DNA of 64,000 bases from RGIG5579 sp045541915 (GTDB lineage: Bacteria > Bacillota > Clostridia > Oscillospirales > SIG627). Of this stretch, positions 21,704 to 31,652 are shown piece after piece. The stretch is taken from positions 1 to 64,000 of the forward strand of contig JAZQJZ010000034.1 in assembly GCA_045541915.1 (NCBI GenBank), in the 5' to 3' direction. The translations under genes were made by a program, and so were the position numbers. The number at the start of each line of letters is the position of its first letter. Position 1 is the stretch's first letter. The notes under the pieces were generated by a model, which did not search any database, was not told the DNA's origin, and saw only the letters and a list, made by a program, of their open reading frames with translations.

Positions 21704-23296
21704 TCCGTTCATTTTTTCCTTATGATTCAAGAAATCTTGGTAAGAGCCATCAAAAACAAAGGCTTTGCCGTCACAAATCTCAATAATGCGATTGGCAGCG
21801 GTGCTTACAAGCTCGAAATCTCGGGATGTAAAGAGCACATTGCCTTTGAAATTACAGATTCCTTTGTTCACGGCCGTAATGGACTCCAGGTCCAAGTGGT
21901 CGGTAGGTTGATCCAAAATCAAAACGTTGGAGCCAAAGAGCATCATACGTGAAAACATACATCTCGCTTTTTCTCCACCGGAAAGAACAGAAACCGGCTT
22001 AAACACTGCTTCTCCCGAGAAGAGCATTCTGCCTAAAAATCCACGCAGATACGCTTCTGTTTGATCCTTTGACCACATTCGCATCCAATCTAGAATACTT
22101 TCCTGGTGACCTTCGAAGTAACTGGAATTGTCATGAGGAAAGTAAGATCTCGAGGTACTGATGCCCCATTTAAACTGCCCGTCATCCGGCTCAGTCTCTT
22201 CGTTGAGGATGGAGAAAAGCGCAGTGATAGCAATTTCATCACCAACGAAAGCGATCTTGTCCTCTTTCCGAACGGTGAAGGAGACCTGATCCAAAACCTT
22301 GACACCGTTTAAGGTTTTGCTGAGGTTTTCTACCGTCAAAATATCTTTTCCCGCTTCCCTTTCCATATCAAATCCGATAAAGGGATAACGTCTGCTGGAG
22401 GCCGGCAATTCCTCTACCGTCAATTTTTCCAAAAGCTTTCGTCTACTTGTGGCTTGACGTGACTTGGACTTATTGGCTGAAAAGCGAGAAATAAAGGATT
22501 GTAATTCTTTAATTTTCTCTTCATTCTTTTTGTTTTGTTGCTTGATCATCCGCTGAATCAGCTGACTGGATTCGTACCAAAACTCATAGTTACCAACATA
22601 CATTTTAATCTCGGAATAGTCAATATCTACGATTCCGGTACAAACGTTATTTAAAAAGTGGCGGTCATGCGAGACAACAAGAACCGTTCCGTAATAATCC
22701 GCAAGAAAATCCTCCAGCCAAGCGGTGGCGACTAAATCAAGGCCATTGGTTGGTTCGTCCAAAAGAATGATCTCTGGATTTCCAAAAAGCGCCTGGGCAA
22801 GCAGGATTTTTACCTTTTCACTTTCTTTAAGTTCGCTCATCTTGTTTTCCAGAATCTCTTCCGGAAAGCCAAGGCCCTGGATCAATCGGGAAGCATCAGA
22901 TTCCGCTTCCCAACCGTTCATTTCCGCAAACTTATACTCCAATTCAGAAGCAAGAATACCGTCTTCATCTGTAAAGTCCTCTTTGGCATAGAGCGCGTCC
23001 TTTTCCTTCATGATGCGATAAAGCTCAGCGTTACCCATTATGACCGTATCCAGAACGGAAAACTCATCAAAAGCAAAGTGGTTCTGCTTCAATACACTCA
23101 TTCTGGTTTCTTCGGGAATGGAAATGCTTCCGCCGGTGGGTTCCAGTTCACCGCAAAGTAATTTCAAGAAGGTAGATTTTCCGGCACCGTTGGCTCCAAT
23201 AATGCCATAACAGTTTCCGGGAGTGAATTTCAAGTCCACATTTTTAAAGAGAAGCTGTCCTCCAAATTGAAAACTAAGATTTATAACATCAATCAT
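21701..23296 (-). CDS. ABC-F family ATPase (YkpA/YbiT-like)
   Basis: A 531-aa soluble twin-ATPase without membrane helices, the architecture of ABC-F proteins that act on ribosomes. Domain 1 has Walker A GANGAGKST (34-42), Walker B 'IILLDEPTNGLD' and 'SHDRHF'. The interdomain linker is rich in Lys and Arg. Domain 2 keeps 'LSGGEKARCMFSRMM' and 'LILDQPTDHLD', but its Walker A is degenerate ('FVGDEIAITALFSIL'), as also in Bacillus YkpA, and its switch His is replaced (TSRD). Domain 1 has LKESEK for the usual LSGxEK and Gly for His in DEPTNHLD. A translational or ribosome-protection role is likely by family; substrate unknown. It overlaps the phosphatase gene by 8 bp. Confidence 0.93.
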   Translation of the reverse strand: MIDVINLSFQFGGQLLFKNVDLKFTPGNCYGIIGANGAGKSTFLKLLCGELEPTGGSISIPEETRMSVLKQNHFAFDEFSVLDTVIMGNAELYRIMKEKDALYAKEDFTDEDGILASELEYKFAEMNGWEAESDASRLIQGLGFPEEILENKMSELKESEKVKILLAQALFGNPEIILLDEPTNGLDLVATAWLEDFLADYYGTVLVVSHDRHFLNNVCTGIVDIDYSEIKMYVGNYEFWYESSQLIQRMIKQQNKKNEEKIKELQSFISRFSANKSKSRQATSRRKLLEKLTVEELPASSRRYPFIGFDMEREAGKDILTVENLSKTLNGVKVLDQVSFTVRKEDKIAFVGDEIAITALFSILNEETEPDDGQFKWGISTSRSYFPHDNSSYFEGHQESILDWMRMWSKDQTEAYLRGFLGRMLFSGEAVFKPVSVLSGGEKARCMFSRMMLFGSNVLILDQPTDHLDLESITAVNKGICNFKGNVLFTSRDFELVSTAANRIIEICDGKAFVFDGSYQDFLNHKEKMNG

Positions 23297-24065
23297 ATTT
23301 TTTCTCCAATCCTATCATCAGTTCTTCATAAAGCTCTTTTCGATTGCAGGCAAAAATTCCCCTTGAGGAAAAGGAATATGGCTCGTGTTCAACACCAAAG
23401 GTAAAAGCGCCTGCTTCCTGGCAAAGAAGCCAGCCGGGAGCAATATCCCACTTATTTTTAGTAAAGAGAACTACACCTTCTGTTTTTCCGGAGGCAAGGA
23501 AAGCAAAATCGGCACTGGCGGCACCAAACATTCTCATTCTTGCCACTCGGCTATATGCACATTCCATCAGTTTCATTTCATCCCTTGCATCTTGCGGTCT
23601 CCCGTGAGGAAAATCACCGAAACTGACAATGGCATTTTCCGTTACGCGATCGCTGATCCGGATGGGACTTCCATTGCAAAACGAACCGCAACCGCGCACC
23701 GCCTCGTACATTTCCCCAAGTACCGGAAAATAAATGGCGCAAATTTGAAGCGCACCATGATCCCAAAGGGCTGCTTGATGGGCAAACAGATGGGAATCGG
23801 TTGAAAAATTATAGGTACCGTCTATGGGATCCAAAATCCAGGTGCGATCTTGCAAGGGCGCATCAGAGGTAAACTCCTCGCCGTGAAGCGTATCACCGGG
23901 AAACGTTTCTCGAAGCTTATTTGCAAAATAACGCTCTATATTTCGATCCGCATCGGTTACTACATCAAACCTTCCCTTATCAGAAACGGAAAAATCCATA
24001 TGACAAAAGGCAAGGCTTGCGGATACAAGAGTTTCTTTTAAAAATTCAAGTTCTTTTTCGTACAT
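23289..24065 (-). CDS. Inositol monophosphatase-family phosphatase
   Basis: A 258-aa enzyme of the IMPase/FBPase superfamily. It has 'DVVTDADRNIERYF', 'LHGEEF' (metal-binding Glu), the core 'WILDPIDGTYNF' (metal-binding Asp residues), and the C-terminal 'NKWDIAPGWLLCQEAGA'. These enzymes hydrolyse phosphomonoesters such as inositol phosphate, CysQ-type PAP, or sugar phosphates; the substrate cannot be told. I start at ATG 24065 behind GAGGTG and not at the TTG four codons upstream. Confidence 0.93.
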   Translation of the reverse strand: MYEKELEFLKETLVSASLAFCHMDFSVSDKGRFDVVTDADRNIERYFANKLRETFPGDTLHGEEFTSDAPLQDRTWILDPIDGTYNFSTDSHLFAHQAALWDHGALQICAIYFPVLGEMYEAVRGCGSFCNGSPIRISDRVTENAIVSFGDFPHGRPQDARDEMKLMECAYSRVARMRMFGAASADFAFLASGKTEGVVLFTKNKWDIAPGWLLCQEAGAFTFGVEHEPYSFSSRGIFACNRKELYEELMIGLEKKYD

Positions 24066-24129
24066 TTCACACCTCAACTAAAACAATTCATTTTACCACG
24101 TAATTGTGAAAAAATCCACTCTTTTCGCT

Positions 24130-24158
24130 GAATAACACGATTTCTTTTTTCATATACT
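24130..24158 (+). promoter_or_regulatory. Sigma-E-like promoter of the SpoVB-like gene
   Basis: CATATACT fits the sigma-E -10 at all but one position; GAATAAC fits the -35 at 5 of 7, with a 14-bp spacer. Bacillus spoVB is sigma-E dependent. Confidence 0.55.
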
Positions 24159-24188
24159 GTATCACCAAACATGATCAAAGGAAGCGAT

Positions 24189-25697
24189 ATGAAAAGCGTA
24201 AAGAAACTATTTTTAACCACCATTGCGCTAACACTGACCAGCTTTTTAATGAAGACCGTTGCCGTTTGGTTCAATGTGTATTTAACCGGGCTTGTTGGCA
24301 CCGTTGGAATTGGTATTTTTCAGCTAATTATGAGTGTTTATGCCATGGCAAAAACACTGGGCTACGGTGGGATGAATCTGGCGGCAACCAGGCTCTGCAT
24401 TGATGATTTTAACCTCTGCCGATATCATATGAAGCGTGTTCTTATCACCGCTTTTGCCATTGGCAGTTTGGCGTTTGCAGTTCTATTTGTTTTTGCCGAG
24501 CCGATCAGCGTCTATTGGATCATGACAGAAAAAGCGGCGCTTTCCCTGCGGATTCTTTCTTTTTCCCTCCCCTTTGTTTCCCTTTCAGCGGCTTTAAACG
24601 GCTATATGACAGCGGCTCGAAAAATGAGTCGATACTCCTTGATCCAGCTGTTGGAGCAATTGGCAAAAATCGGTCTTACCATCTGGATCGTAGGTTCTGC
24701 CACTACATATAACATCGAGCTTGCCATTGGAATGGTTTGCTTGGCCATCACCATCAGTGAAGTTTTTTCCTTCTCCCTTGCTCTCTTCTGCTATTTATCT
24801 GATATCAGAAAATACGGTTATTCCAAAACGGGAAAGCCTGGATTCTTAAAGAGGATGGCGCGCCTGGCAGTGCCGGATGCTCTTGGTGCCTATATCCGCT
24901 CGGCACTGAACACTGTTGAACACCTTTTGATCCCAAGAGGAATCAAAAAATCCGGGGCCTCCACTGACAAGGCTCTTTCCGATTACGGAATCGTGCAAGG
25001 AATGGCACTTCCCGTTCTCCTTTACCCTTCTTCGATTTTAGGGGTTGTTTCCGGCCTATTAGTGCCAGAAATTGCTGAATGCAAAATCAAAAAGAATAAG
25101 ATTCAGGTAAACTATATCATCAACCGTGTTCTCCAGGTAGCCATGATCTTTTCCATGATTACCATGACCGTGATGCTCATTTTTTCCGATGAATTAAGTA
25201 TGGCAATCTATGGAAACTATGACTCTGGAGCATTTATCAAATTGATCGCACCGCTGGTTCCCATTATGTATCTTGATATGACAACAGATGGCATGCTCAA
25301 GGGCCTTGATATGCAATTGGATATTATGAAGATCAATGTGATTGATTCGGTTCTGTGCGTGGTGCTGGTGGCTCTTTTGGTGCCAAAGGTTGCTGTTGAA
25401 GGATATATCATTACCATTTATGCGGCAGAAATAATCAATTTTGTTTTGAGTTTTCGAAAGCTTGCCACAGCCTCAGTATTACAATTTGGGGTGGTGAAAA
25501 ATATTATAAAACCAATTCTTTGCGCTTTTTTTTCCGTACTGTTATCAAAGCATATTCTATCAAGGCTAGCATTTTCCGCAACGAATCTTATGATCGCGAT
25601 CATAATCGCCATTGCTAATTACTGCTTTCTTCTCAGACTTTGCCGCGGAATAACAAAAGAAGATGCCCATTGGTTCCGAACACTGATCCTTCCATAA
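24189..25697 (+). CDS. SpoVB/MurJ-like polysaccharide flippase (MOP superfamily)
   Basis: A 502-aa membrane protein with about 14 transmembrane helices, of the size and layout of SpoVB. The start is MKSVKKLFLTT at 24189, preceded by AAAGGAAG; six codons of a longer frame are dropped. The first helix 'TSFLMKTVAVWFNVYLTGLVGTVGIGIFQLIMSVYAMA' and the paired 'AATRL' stretch are typical of stage V sporulation protein B and related lipid-linked oligosaccharide flippases. It should move a lipid II-type precursor across the membrane during cortex synthesis. The gene is alone, behind a sigma-E-like promoter, with its own terminator, which supports a sporulation role over general wall synthesis. Confidence 0.85.
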   Translation: MKSVKKLFLTTIALTLTSFLMKTVAVWFNVYLTGLVGTVGIGIFQLIMSVYAMAKTLGYGGMNLAATRLCIDDFNLCRYHMKRVLITAFAIGSLAFAVLFVFAEPISVYWIMTEKAALSLRILSFSLPFVSLSAALNGYMTAARKMSRYSLIQLLEQLAKIGLTIWIVGSATTYNIELAIGMVCLAITISEVFSFSLALFCYLSDIRKYGYSKTGKPGFLKRMARLAVPDALGAYIRSALNTVEHLLIPRGIKKSGASTDKALSDYGIVQGMALPVLLYPSSILGVVSGLLVPEIAECKIKKNKIQVNYIINRVLQVAMIFSMITMTVMLIFSDELSMAIYGNYDSGAFIKLIAPLVPIMYLDMTTDGMLKGLDMQLDIMKINVIDSVLCVVLVALLVPKVAVEGYIITIYAAEIINFVLSFRKLATASVLQFGVVKNIIKPILCAFFSVLLSKHILSRLAFSATNLMIAIIIAIANYCFLLRLCRGITKEDAHWFRTLILP

Positions 25698-25705
25698 TAT
25701 CAAAA

Positions 25706-25752
25706 GAAAAAGCCACCAGTCCAATATCGCATTGAACTGGCGGCTTTTTTCG
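25706..25752 (+). terminator. Terminator of the SpoVB-like gene
   Basis: AAAAAGCCACCAGT pairs with ACTGGCGGCTTTTT over a 14-nt loop with one mismatch, ending in TTTTTT. Confidence 0.8.
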
Positions 25753-25797
25753 TGCCTAGTAACGATTGACTAATACAGTATGTATGGCTTTTTTGAT

Positions 25798-27150
25798 TTA
25801 TTCGTTTGCTGCCTCAAGTTTACTCAAATAAACGTCACGGTCCTTCTTTGCGACGCTGAAAGTGAACTGAACCACGATCAGATTCACAGTAAGAAGTACA
25901 GCAAAAATGGCAAAGATTGTTGTGTAAGAACCAAACAAATCACGGAAGAAGTCAACCACCAAAGAACCGGCAGCATAACCGAAGGTGTTGAGTCCCAAAT
26001 AGTAACCCATGATCTTAGAATAGTTCTTTCGGCCAAACATTTCAGCAACGAGAAGAGGAATCATAATGGTTTCAAGAGGAAGTGCAACGGAAGAAAGTAT
26101 GCTGTACATCCAAGGTGCAACCACAGGACTTACAGAAACTACACAAAGGCCAAGCAAGGAAACAACTGCAGCAATTGAACAATATCCAAAGGTAAAACGA
26201 ATGCCAAATTTATCAAATGCAAAACCAGCTAAAACTTTAGAAAATGTCAATGCGATAGAATGTGCAGACATAATAATCGCAAGATTTGCAATCTGCATTT
26301 CCTCCATATGAGGTCTTGCATTTCCATTGAAGGAATTCAGTACGAAGCCGGTAATAAACACACACACGCCGGTAATGTAGAAGTACTTCGACTTTTTGAT
26401 ATGCTCCATATCAAAGCCAACCCAGTTAGAGCCGCGTTTCGCTTTTGCAACAGAATCTTTACCAAGAGCCTCAAGTTTCATTTCTTCGGGAGTATTGCGA
26501 ATCAAAATAAAGGAGATCGCACCAACTACAAAAAGGATCGCAGCTGTTACGTAATAACCAAGCTGCCAGCTAGCCTTCAAAGGATCAGCCTTTGTTGCTC
26601 CGTGGTTAATAATTACGTTCAGGAGCAACTCTGCGGTAGCACCGCCGAAACCATTTGCGGCAAGGATGATACCCATTACCTTACCTTTATCGTTGGTAAA
26701 CCATTTTTCAACCAGAATACCAACAATGGTGGTAGTCGTCCAGGCAAGGCCCATACCGAAGAATACACTTGCAATGTATAAGAACGTACAGGTAGCGCCA
26801 ACTGACCACTCAATTCCAAGAAGAGAGGAGATCAAAACGCCGTCAGAAAGCGCGGATAACACGCAATAGAGGATGAGGCTAATAAAGCCGGCTCCAATCA
26901 GTTTTCTAGCACCGAATTTTGCAACAAGGGCACCAAAATAGATATTTAAAATTGCAGTAGCAGCATAGCGGATGGTCATACGAGGAGCATACAACATAAC
27001 ACGTCCATCCAAGCACTGCTGAATGATGGGATTCTTGTAATAACTTTGCACACTGGAGTTAAAACCAAGGGCGGTGAAAACCATCAGAAAGCCAATGATA
27101 AAAATGATCCAATGGTAAGAAAATTTAAACTTCTTCTTAGGTGTATCCAT
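25798..27150 (-). CDS. MFS transporter, OFA (oxalate/formate antiporter) type
   Basis: A 450-aa, 12-helix major facilitator. I start at MDTPKKKFKFSYHW, which follows AAAGGAGTG; a 10-codon longer frame is less likely. The 'GARKLIGAGF' loop after helix 2, 'SVFFGMGLAWTTTTIVGILVEKWFTNDKGKVMGIILAANGFGG' split across helices 4-5, and 'NTPEEM' before the central loop are typical of OFA-family members, which exchange small carboxylates. Substrate is not readable. It stands alone, downstream of polC, on the same strand. Confidence 0.88.
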   Translation of the reverse strand: MDTPKKKFKFSYHWIIFIIGFLMVFTALGFNSSVQSYYKNPIIQQCLDGRVMLYAPRMTIRYAATAILNIYFGALVAKFGARKLIGAGFISLILYCVLSALSDGVLISSLLGIEWSVGATCTFLYIASVFFGMGLAWTTTTIVGILVEKWFTNDKGKVMGIILAANGFGGATAELLLNVIINHGATKADPLKASWQLGYYVTAAILFVVGAISFILIRNTPEEMKLEALGKDSVAKAKRGSNWVGFDMEHIKKSKYFYITGVCVFITGFVLNSFNGNARPHMEEMQIANLAIIMSAHSIALTFSKVLAGFAFDKFGIRFTFGYCSIAAVVSLLGLCVVSVSPVVAPWMYSILSSVALPLETIMIPLLVAEMFGRKNYSKIMGYYLGLNTFGYAAGSLVVDFFRDLFGSYTTIFAIFAVLLTVNLIVVQFTFSVAKKDRDVYLSKLEAANE

Positions 27151-27263
27151 CAAAAACACACTCCTTTCATCATCAAACAACTTATTTTACTCTTCTTCTG
27201 TGAATAAAGGTGCCACCATTTGTTTCAAAAAAATGAACTTTATCATTTTTTCAAAACAGAAGA

Positions 27264-30200
27264 TCAAAACATAGAAAGTTGATTGGTTTCAGGTAGCGAA
27301 GATAAAACGCCGTTTGAACGAAGAGTTTCCAAAACTCCCTTACCAATGCCGCTCTTTTCCTTCAATTCCTCTACTGAAAAAATATTTTCATTTTTCATGG
27401 TCTCAAAAATATTAATAGCGGCGCTTTCCCCAAGACCGGGAATGGAAATAAACGGAAGACGGATCTTGCCATCCTCAGGGAGAAACATCTTCGCATCCGA
27501 TTTTTTCAAGTCAACCGGCAAGATTTCGATGCCGCGAGAAAAAATTTCATATGCGATCTGCATAGCATCTGAGGTTGCCTTATCCTTTTGTGACAGCTTT
27601 TCTCCAGTACTTTCCAGACGGTCCAGCTCTGCCTTGCACCCTTCTTTTCCGTTCATCAAAAGGGTCATATCCATTCCTTCTGGTGCAGCGGAAAAGTAGG
27701 CGCAGTAAAATTCCACCGGATGATAGACCTTAAACCAAGCCAGACGAATGGCGGAAATCACGTAGGCTGCTGCGTGGGCCTTCGGGAACATATATTTGAT
27801 TTTCTTGCAGGAGGATATATACCAATCGGGAACGTCATGAGCGCGCATGGCCTCTTCCCATTCGGGGGTCAAACCCTTTCCCTTTCGTACCTTTTCCATA
27901 ATATCGAAGCTCATCTTCTTATCCATATTGTGATAGATCAGATAAGTCATAATATTATCTCGGGTTCCGATTACCTCAGAAATGGTACAGATCCCCTCCC
28001 GAATCAGATCCTGGGCATTGCCAAGCCACACGTTGGTACCGTGGGAGAGGCCGGAGATCTGCAAGAGGTCCGCAAAGGTTTTGGGCTTGGTATCCTTGAG
28101 CATCTGGCGGACAAACTTGGTGCCAAATTCCGGCAAGCAAAGTGTTCCGGTTTCTACACCGATTTCGGACAGATCACATCCCAAAGCAGATGAGGAATCA
28201 AAAAGGCTCATCACCAAATCATCTCGCATGGGAACGGTAAGAACATTGATTCCGGTGTACCGTTCCAGCATTTTATACTTGGTGGGTACATCATGGCCAA
28301 GAATGTCAAGCTTTAAAACCGTATCATGCAGATAGGAAAAGGCAAAGTGAGTGGTGATCGTCTCAGTTCCTTGACCGTCAGCCGGGTGCTGAACGGGAGT
28401 GAAATCATACACATCACGATCTCTCGGAATGACAATAATGCCGCCAGGGTGCTGGCCGGTGGTCTTCTTCACGCCGGTACACCCAGCCACCAGCATATTT
28501 TCAGCGGCGTGGTTAATGCTTTTTCCGTTTTCATCCAAAAACTTTTTCACATAGCCATAGGCATTTTTTTCCGCGAGGGTTCCAATGGTTCCTGCTCGGA
28601 ACACATTGCCTTCTCCAAAAAGGACCTCGGTATATTTATGTGCATCAGCCTGAACATCGCCGGAGAAGTTCAAGTCAATATCCGGTGACTTATCTCCAAA
28701 GAAACCAAGGAAGGTTTCAAAGGGGATATCGTGACCATCGCTGATCATAGGAGTTCCGCATTCGGGGCAGACCTTTGGCGGCAGGTCAAATCCTGAACCA
28801 ACAGAACCGTCTTCGATGAATTCCGAATGTTTACAGGCCTCATTGGGACACAAATAGTGAGGAACTAAGGGATTGACCTCGGAAATGCTGGCCATGGTAG
28901 CCACAAAGGAAGAACCAACAGATCCACGGGAGCCTACAAGATAGCCCTTTTCTTCGCTGTTTTGAACCAAACGTTTTGCAATAACATAAAGGACGGAGAA
29001 GCCGTGTTTTTCGATGGAGCTGAGTTCCCTGCCCAGACGGTCTGCAACCAATTGAGGAAGCGGATCGCCATACATTTTATGAGCTTTTTCATAGCAAGCT
29101 CGGTTCAATTCCTCCACGGCACCATCAAGGGACGGAGGATAGGATCCTTTCGGAATCGGGCGAACCTCTTCCACCATGTCGCAAATCTTATTGGGATTGG
29201 TGATAACAATCTCTTTCGCCACATCGGAAGGAAGATAGGAAAACTCATCCAGCATTTCCTGGGTGGTACGCATGTAAAGGGGCGTATGGGCAGTGGCATC
29301 AGAAAACTTCATTCCGGCAAGAAGAATCTGGCGATAAATCTCGTCCTGGGGACGCATAAAGTGAACGTCGCCTGTGGCAACCACCATTTTCCCCTTCTTC
29401 TTGCCAAGATTTAAAATGGTACGGTTGATTTCCCTTAGGTTTTCCTCACCGGAGACCTTTCCGTCGCGGATGAGATAGCCGTCATTTCCAAGAGGCTGAA
29501 CCTCAAGATAATCATAAAAATCAGCGATGCGCAAAAGATCGCCAAAGCCTTTTCCTTCCAAAATTGCGCTGTACAGCTCACCTTCGGAGCAAGCAGAGCC
29601 GATCAATAGACCTTCTCGGTGCTCCTGAAGCAAGGTCTTGGGGATCCGGGGACGTCGGGCATAATAATCCAAATAGGAATGAGAAACCAATTTATAGAGA
29701 TTCTTAAGTCCGGTGGCATTTCGAACCAAAAGGATAATGTGATAAGGCTTTAGTTTTTTGGGATCGCAGGAGGCGGACATACCGGCCATCATTCCATCCA
29801 GATCGGTAATCCCCTCTTGCTGCATTTTATTGACCATTGCATCAAAGATCTTACCAAGCATTTCCGCATCCTCAAAGGCGCGGTGATGATTGAAATCTTC
29901 AAGGCCAAAGTACTGCTGGAGAGTATCCAATTTATGCTTTTTCAAATCGGGATTGAGAAAACGGGAAAGTGCAAGGGTATCCAAATATGCATTCTTCAAC
30001 GGAATTTCATTGTCCTCCGCTACCTTTCGGATAAAGCCCATATCGAAATTGGCATTGTGTGCAATCAAGGTGCGATCCCCGGCAAAAGCAAGGAAAGCCT
30101 TTACTGCTTCCAAAGGTGTGGGAGCGCCTTTTACCATTTCGTCGGTAATGCCGGTCAATTCTACAATATTAGCCGGAATGGGTTCACCTGGATCGGCAAA

Positions 30201-31652
30201 GGTGGAAAAACGATCCAGCACTTCCCCATTTCGGTATAAAACCGCACCGATCTCCGTAATCTGACAGTTCAGAGGAGAAAGTCCAGTGGTTTCAATGTCA
30301 AAGATAACGAATTCCGTATCCTTCCACTCTCCGTGGGCTTCTCCAAACAGAGCACGGGCCGTATCATCCACAAAATAGCCTTCCATACCGTAGATGACCT
30401 TCATTCCAAGGCTTTCTGCGGTTAGCATGGCATCAGGAAAGCCCTGCAGGTTTCCATGGTCCGTAATGGCAACGGCACGGTGACCCCAGGAATGAGCCAA
30501 CGCTACAATTTCACTGGGTTCAATGGTGGCATCCATTGTGCTCATTTTGGTGTGCAGATGCAATTCGATGCGTTTTTCGGGCGCATCGTCCTTCAGCTTA
30601 ATCTCACGGATTTTGGAAACACTCCGCGGCTTGACCACAAGCTCGTTCTCAAAAGTATCAAACTGAAGATTTCCAACCACAAGGAGCGGAGTGCCGGGCT
30701 TTGCTTTCATCAGATCCAGAACCTTTTCCGTTGCGCCGGAAAATTTCAGCGTAACCGAGGAAGCGCCGTCGGTCACGTGCACCTTCACGCGGAAACCGTC
30801 ACCGCCACGCATTTCCTTATCTTCTTCGGAAATGACCTTACCACAAAAGGTGACCGGGCGTGGATTGGACTCACATTCCCGAATGGGAATCAAGGTCTGA
30901 AGATCGTCATCCTTAAATTTTCTGCCAAAAAGAAGCTCCGGATCCGAAAGGTCAAAGGTACAATACCCGGCCTTTAAAACACGGTGTTCGCTGTCATAAG
31001 AATACTCCGTCTGATCACCTAAGGAGGCGGGAATCTTAGAGCCTTCATTACGACTTTCGGTATAGAAGGTAGAGCTGGATGAACCCCCGGCAGATTCAGT
31101 GCCGGATTTGACCACGTCGTCAAAGAGCATCGTAAAGGCCGTACGCTTATTATAAGCTTCAATATCGAATGCTTCAGAGCAGAGCTTAACAGTATATCGC
31201 AAACCAAATTCTGAAAAAATGATATCAGAAAGAAGTCTCTCGCACTCTGCAAGCTGTGGGAGGTTAGAATATCCGGGCTTCATATCAAAGCGAACTGTGC
31301 CCTCGCTAATGGTCATAATACTATCATCAAAAAAGCCCTTAACCAGCATAGTGTTTCGGGAAAGCTCGCGCAAAAGTTCATCCTTATAAGAAGCATCAAA
31401 AAGCTCAGCCGGATATTTGGGAAAAATAAAACAACTCTGAAGCTGATATGCTTCCTTCAGGCCGGCCTCCAAGGAATAAAAACTGGTCTTGGAAAACAAA
31501 CGGGACAGGTGAAAATCAATCCGAATGTCTCTTGTTTCCTTATTTAACCGATATGTATAGTCATCCAGAGAGTGAATGATCTCCATTTCTTCGGAGCTTG
31601 GGGTATATTTGAAAAAAAGCTCGGTGAAGAGCTTTTTATTAGGATTTAACAT
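27264..31652 (-). CDS. polC: DNA polymerase III alpha subunit PolC (Gram-positive type)
   Basis: A 1462-aa replicative polymerase with proofreading in one chain. From the N-terminus: a domain I/II region, an OB-fold near 240-335, the PHP domain starting with 'RIELHLHTKMSTMDATIEPS', inside it the inserted DEDD exonuclease from about 447 ('FVIFDIETTGLSP' to about 610), then the PHP remainder, the zinc-binding segment with two CX2-4C pairs ('LCPNEAC', 'CPECG') near 930-960, the catalytic palm with 'PDIDLNFSGDVQ' near 988, and the C-terminal HhH/OB part ('IPGLGESAAINIFE'). It elongates the chromosome with the beta clamp. Its start overlaps ispG by 14 bp, the end of the rpsB-to-polC block. Confidence 0.98.
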   Translation of the reverse strand: MLNPNKKLFTELFFKYTPSSEEMEIIHSLDDYTYRLNKETRDIRIDFHLSRLFSKTSFYSLEAGLKEAYQLQSCFIFPKYPAELFDASYKDELLRELSRNTMLVKGFFDDSIMTISEGTVRFDMKPGYSNLPQLAECERLLSDIIFSEFGLRYTVKLCSEAFDIEAYNKRTAFTMLFDDVVKSGTESAGGSSSSTFYTESRNEGSKIPASLGDQTEYSYDSEHRVLKAGYCTFDLSDPELLFGRKFKDDDLQTLIPIRECESNPRPVTFCGKVISEEDKEMRGGDGFRVKVHVTDGASSVTLKFSGATEKVLDLMKAKPGTPLLVVGNLQFDTFENELVVKPRSVSKIREIKLKDDAPEKRIELHLHTKMSTMDATIEPSEIVALAHSWGHRAVAITDHGNLQGFPDAMLTAESLGMKVIYGMEGYFVDDTARALFGEAHGEWKDTEFVIFDIETTGLSPLNCQITEIGAVLYRNGEVLDRFSTFADPGEPIPANIVELTGITDEMVKGAPTPLEAVKAFLAFAGDRTLIAHNANFDMGFIRKVAEDNEIPLKNAYLDTLALSRFLNPDLKKHKLDTLQQYFGLEDFNHHRAFEDAEMLGKIFDAMVNKMQQEGITDLDGMMAGMSASCDPKKLKPYHIILLVRNATGLKNLYKLVSHSYLDYYARRPRIPKTLLQEHREGLLIGSACSEGELYSAILEGKGFGDLLRIADFYDYLEVQPLGNDGYLIRDGKVSGEENLREINRTILNLGKKKGKMVVATGDVHFMRPQDEIYRQILLAGMKFSDATAHTPLYMRTTQEMLDEFSYLPSDVAKEIVITNPNKICDMVEEVRPIPKGSYPPSLDGAVEELNRACYEKAHKMYGDPLPQLVADRLGRELSSIEKHGFSVLYVIAKRLVQNSEEKGYLVGSRGSVGSSFVATMASISEVNPLVPHYLCPNEACKHSEFIEDGSVGSGFDLPPKVCPECGTPMISDGHDIPFETFLGFFGDKSPDIDLNFSGDVQADAHKYTEVLFGEGNVFRAGTIGTLAEKNAYGYVKKFLDENGKSINHAAENMLVAGCTGVKKTTGQHPGGIIVIPRDRDVYDFTPVQHPADGQGTETITTHFAFSYLHDTVLKLDILGHDVPTKYKMLERYTGINVLTVPMRDDLVMSLFDSSSALGCDLSEIGVETGTLCLPEFGTKFVRQMLKDTKPKTFADLLQISGLSHGTNVWLGNAQDLIREGICTISEVIGTRDNIMTYLIYHNMDKKMSFDIMEKVRKGKGLTPEWEEAMRAHDVPDWYISSCKKIKYMFPKAHAAAYVISAIRLAWFKVYHPVEFYCAYFSAAPEGMDMTLLMNGKEGCKAELDRLESTGEKLSQKDKATSDAMQIAYEIFSRGIEILPVDLKKSDAKMFLPEDGKIRLPFISIPGLGESAAINIFETMKNENIFSVEELKEKSGIGKGVLETLRSNGVLSSLPETNQLSMF

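Noticed and set aside
27150..27263. Promoter and terminator between polC and the MFS gene
   Set aside because: Only AT-rich partial matches are present; nothing convincing at proper spacing, although the MFS gene likely has its own promoter.
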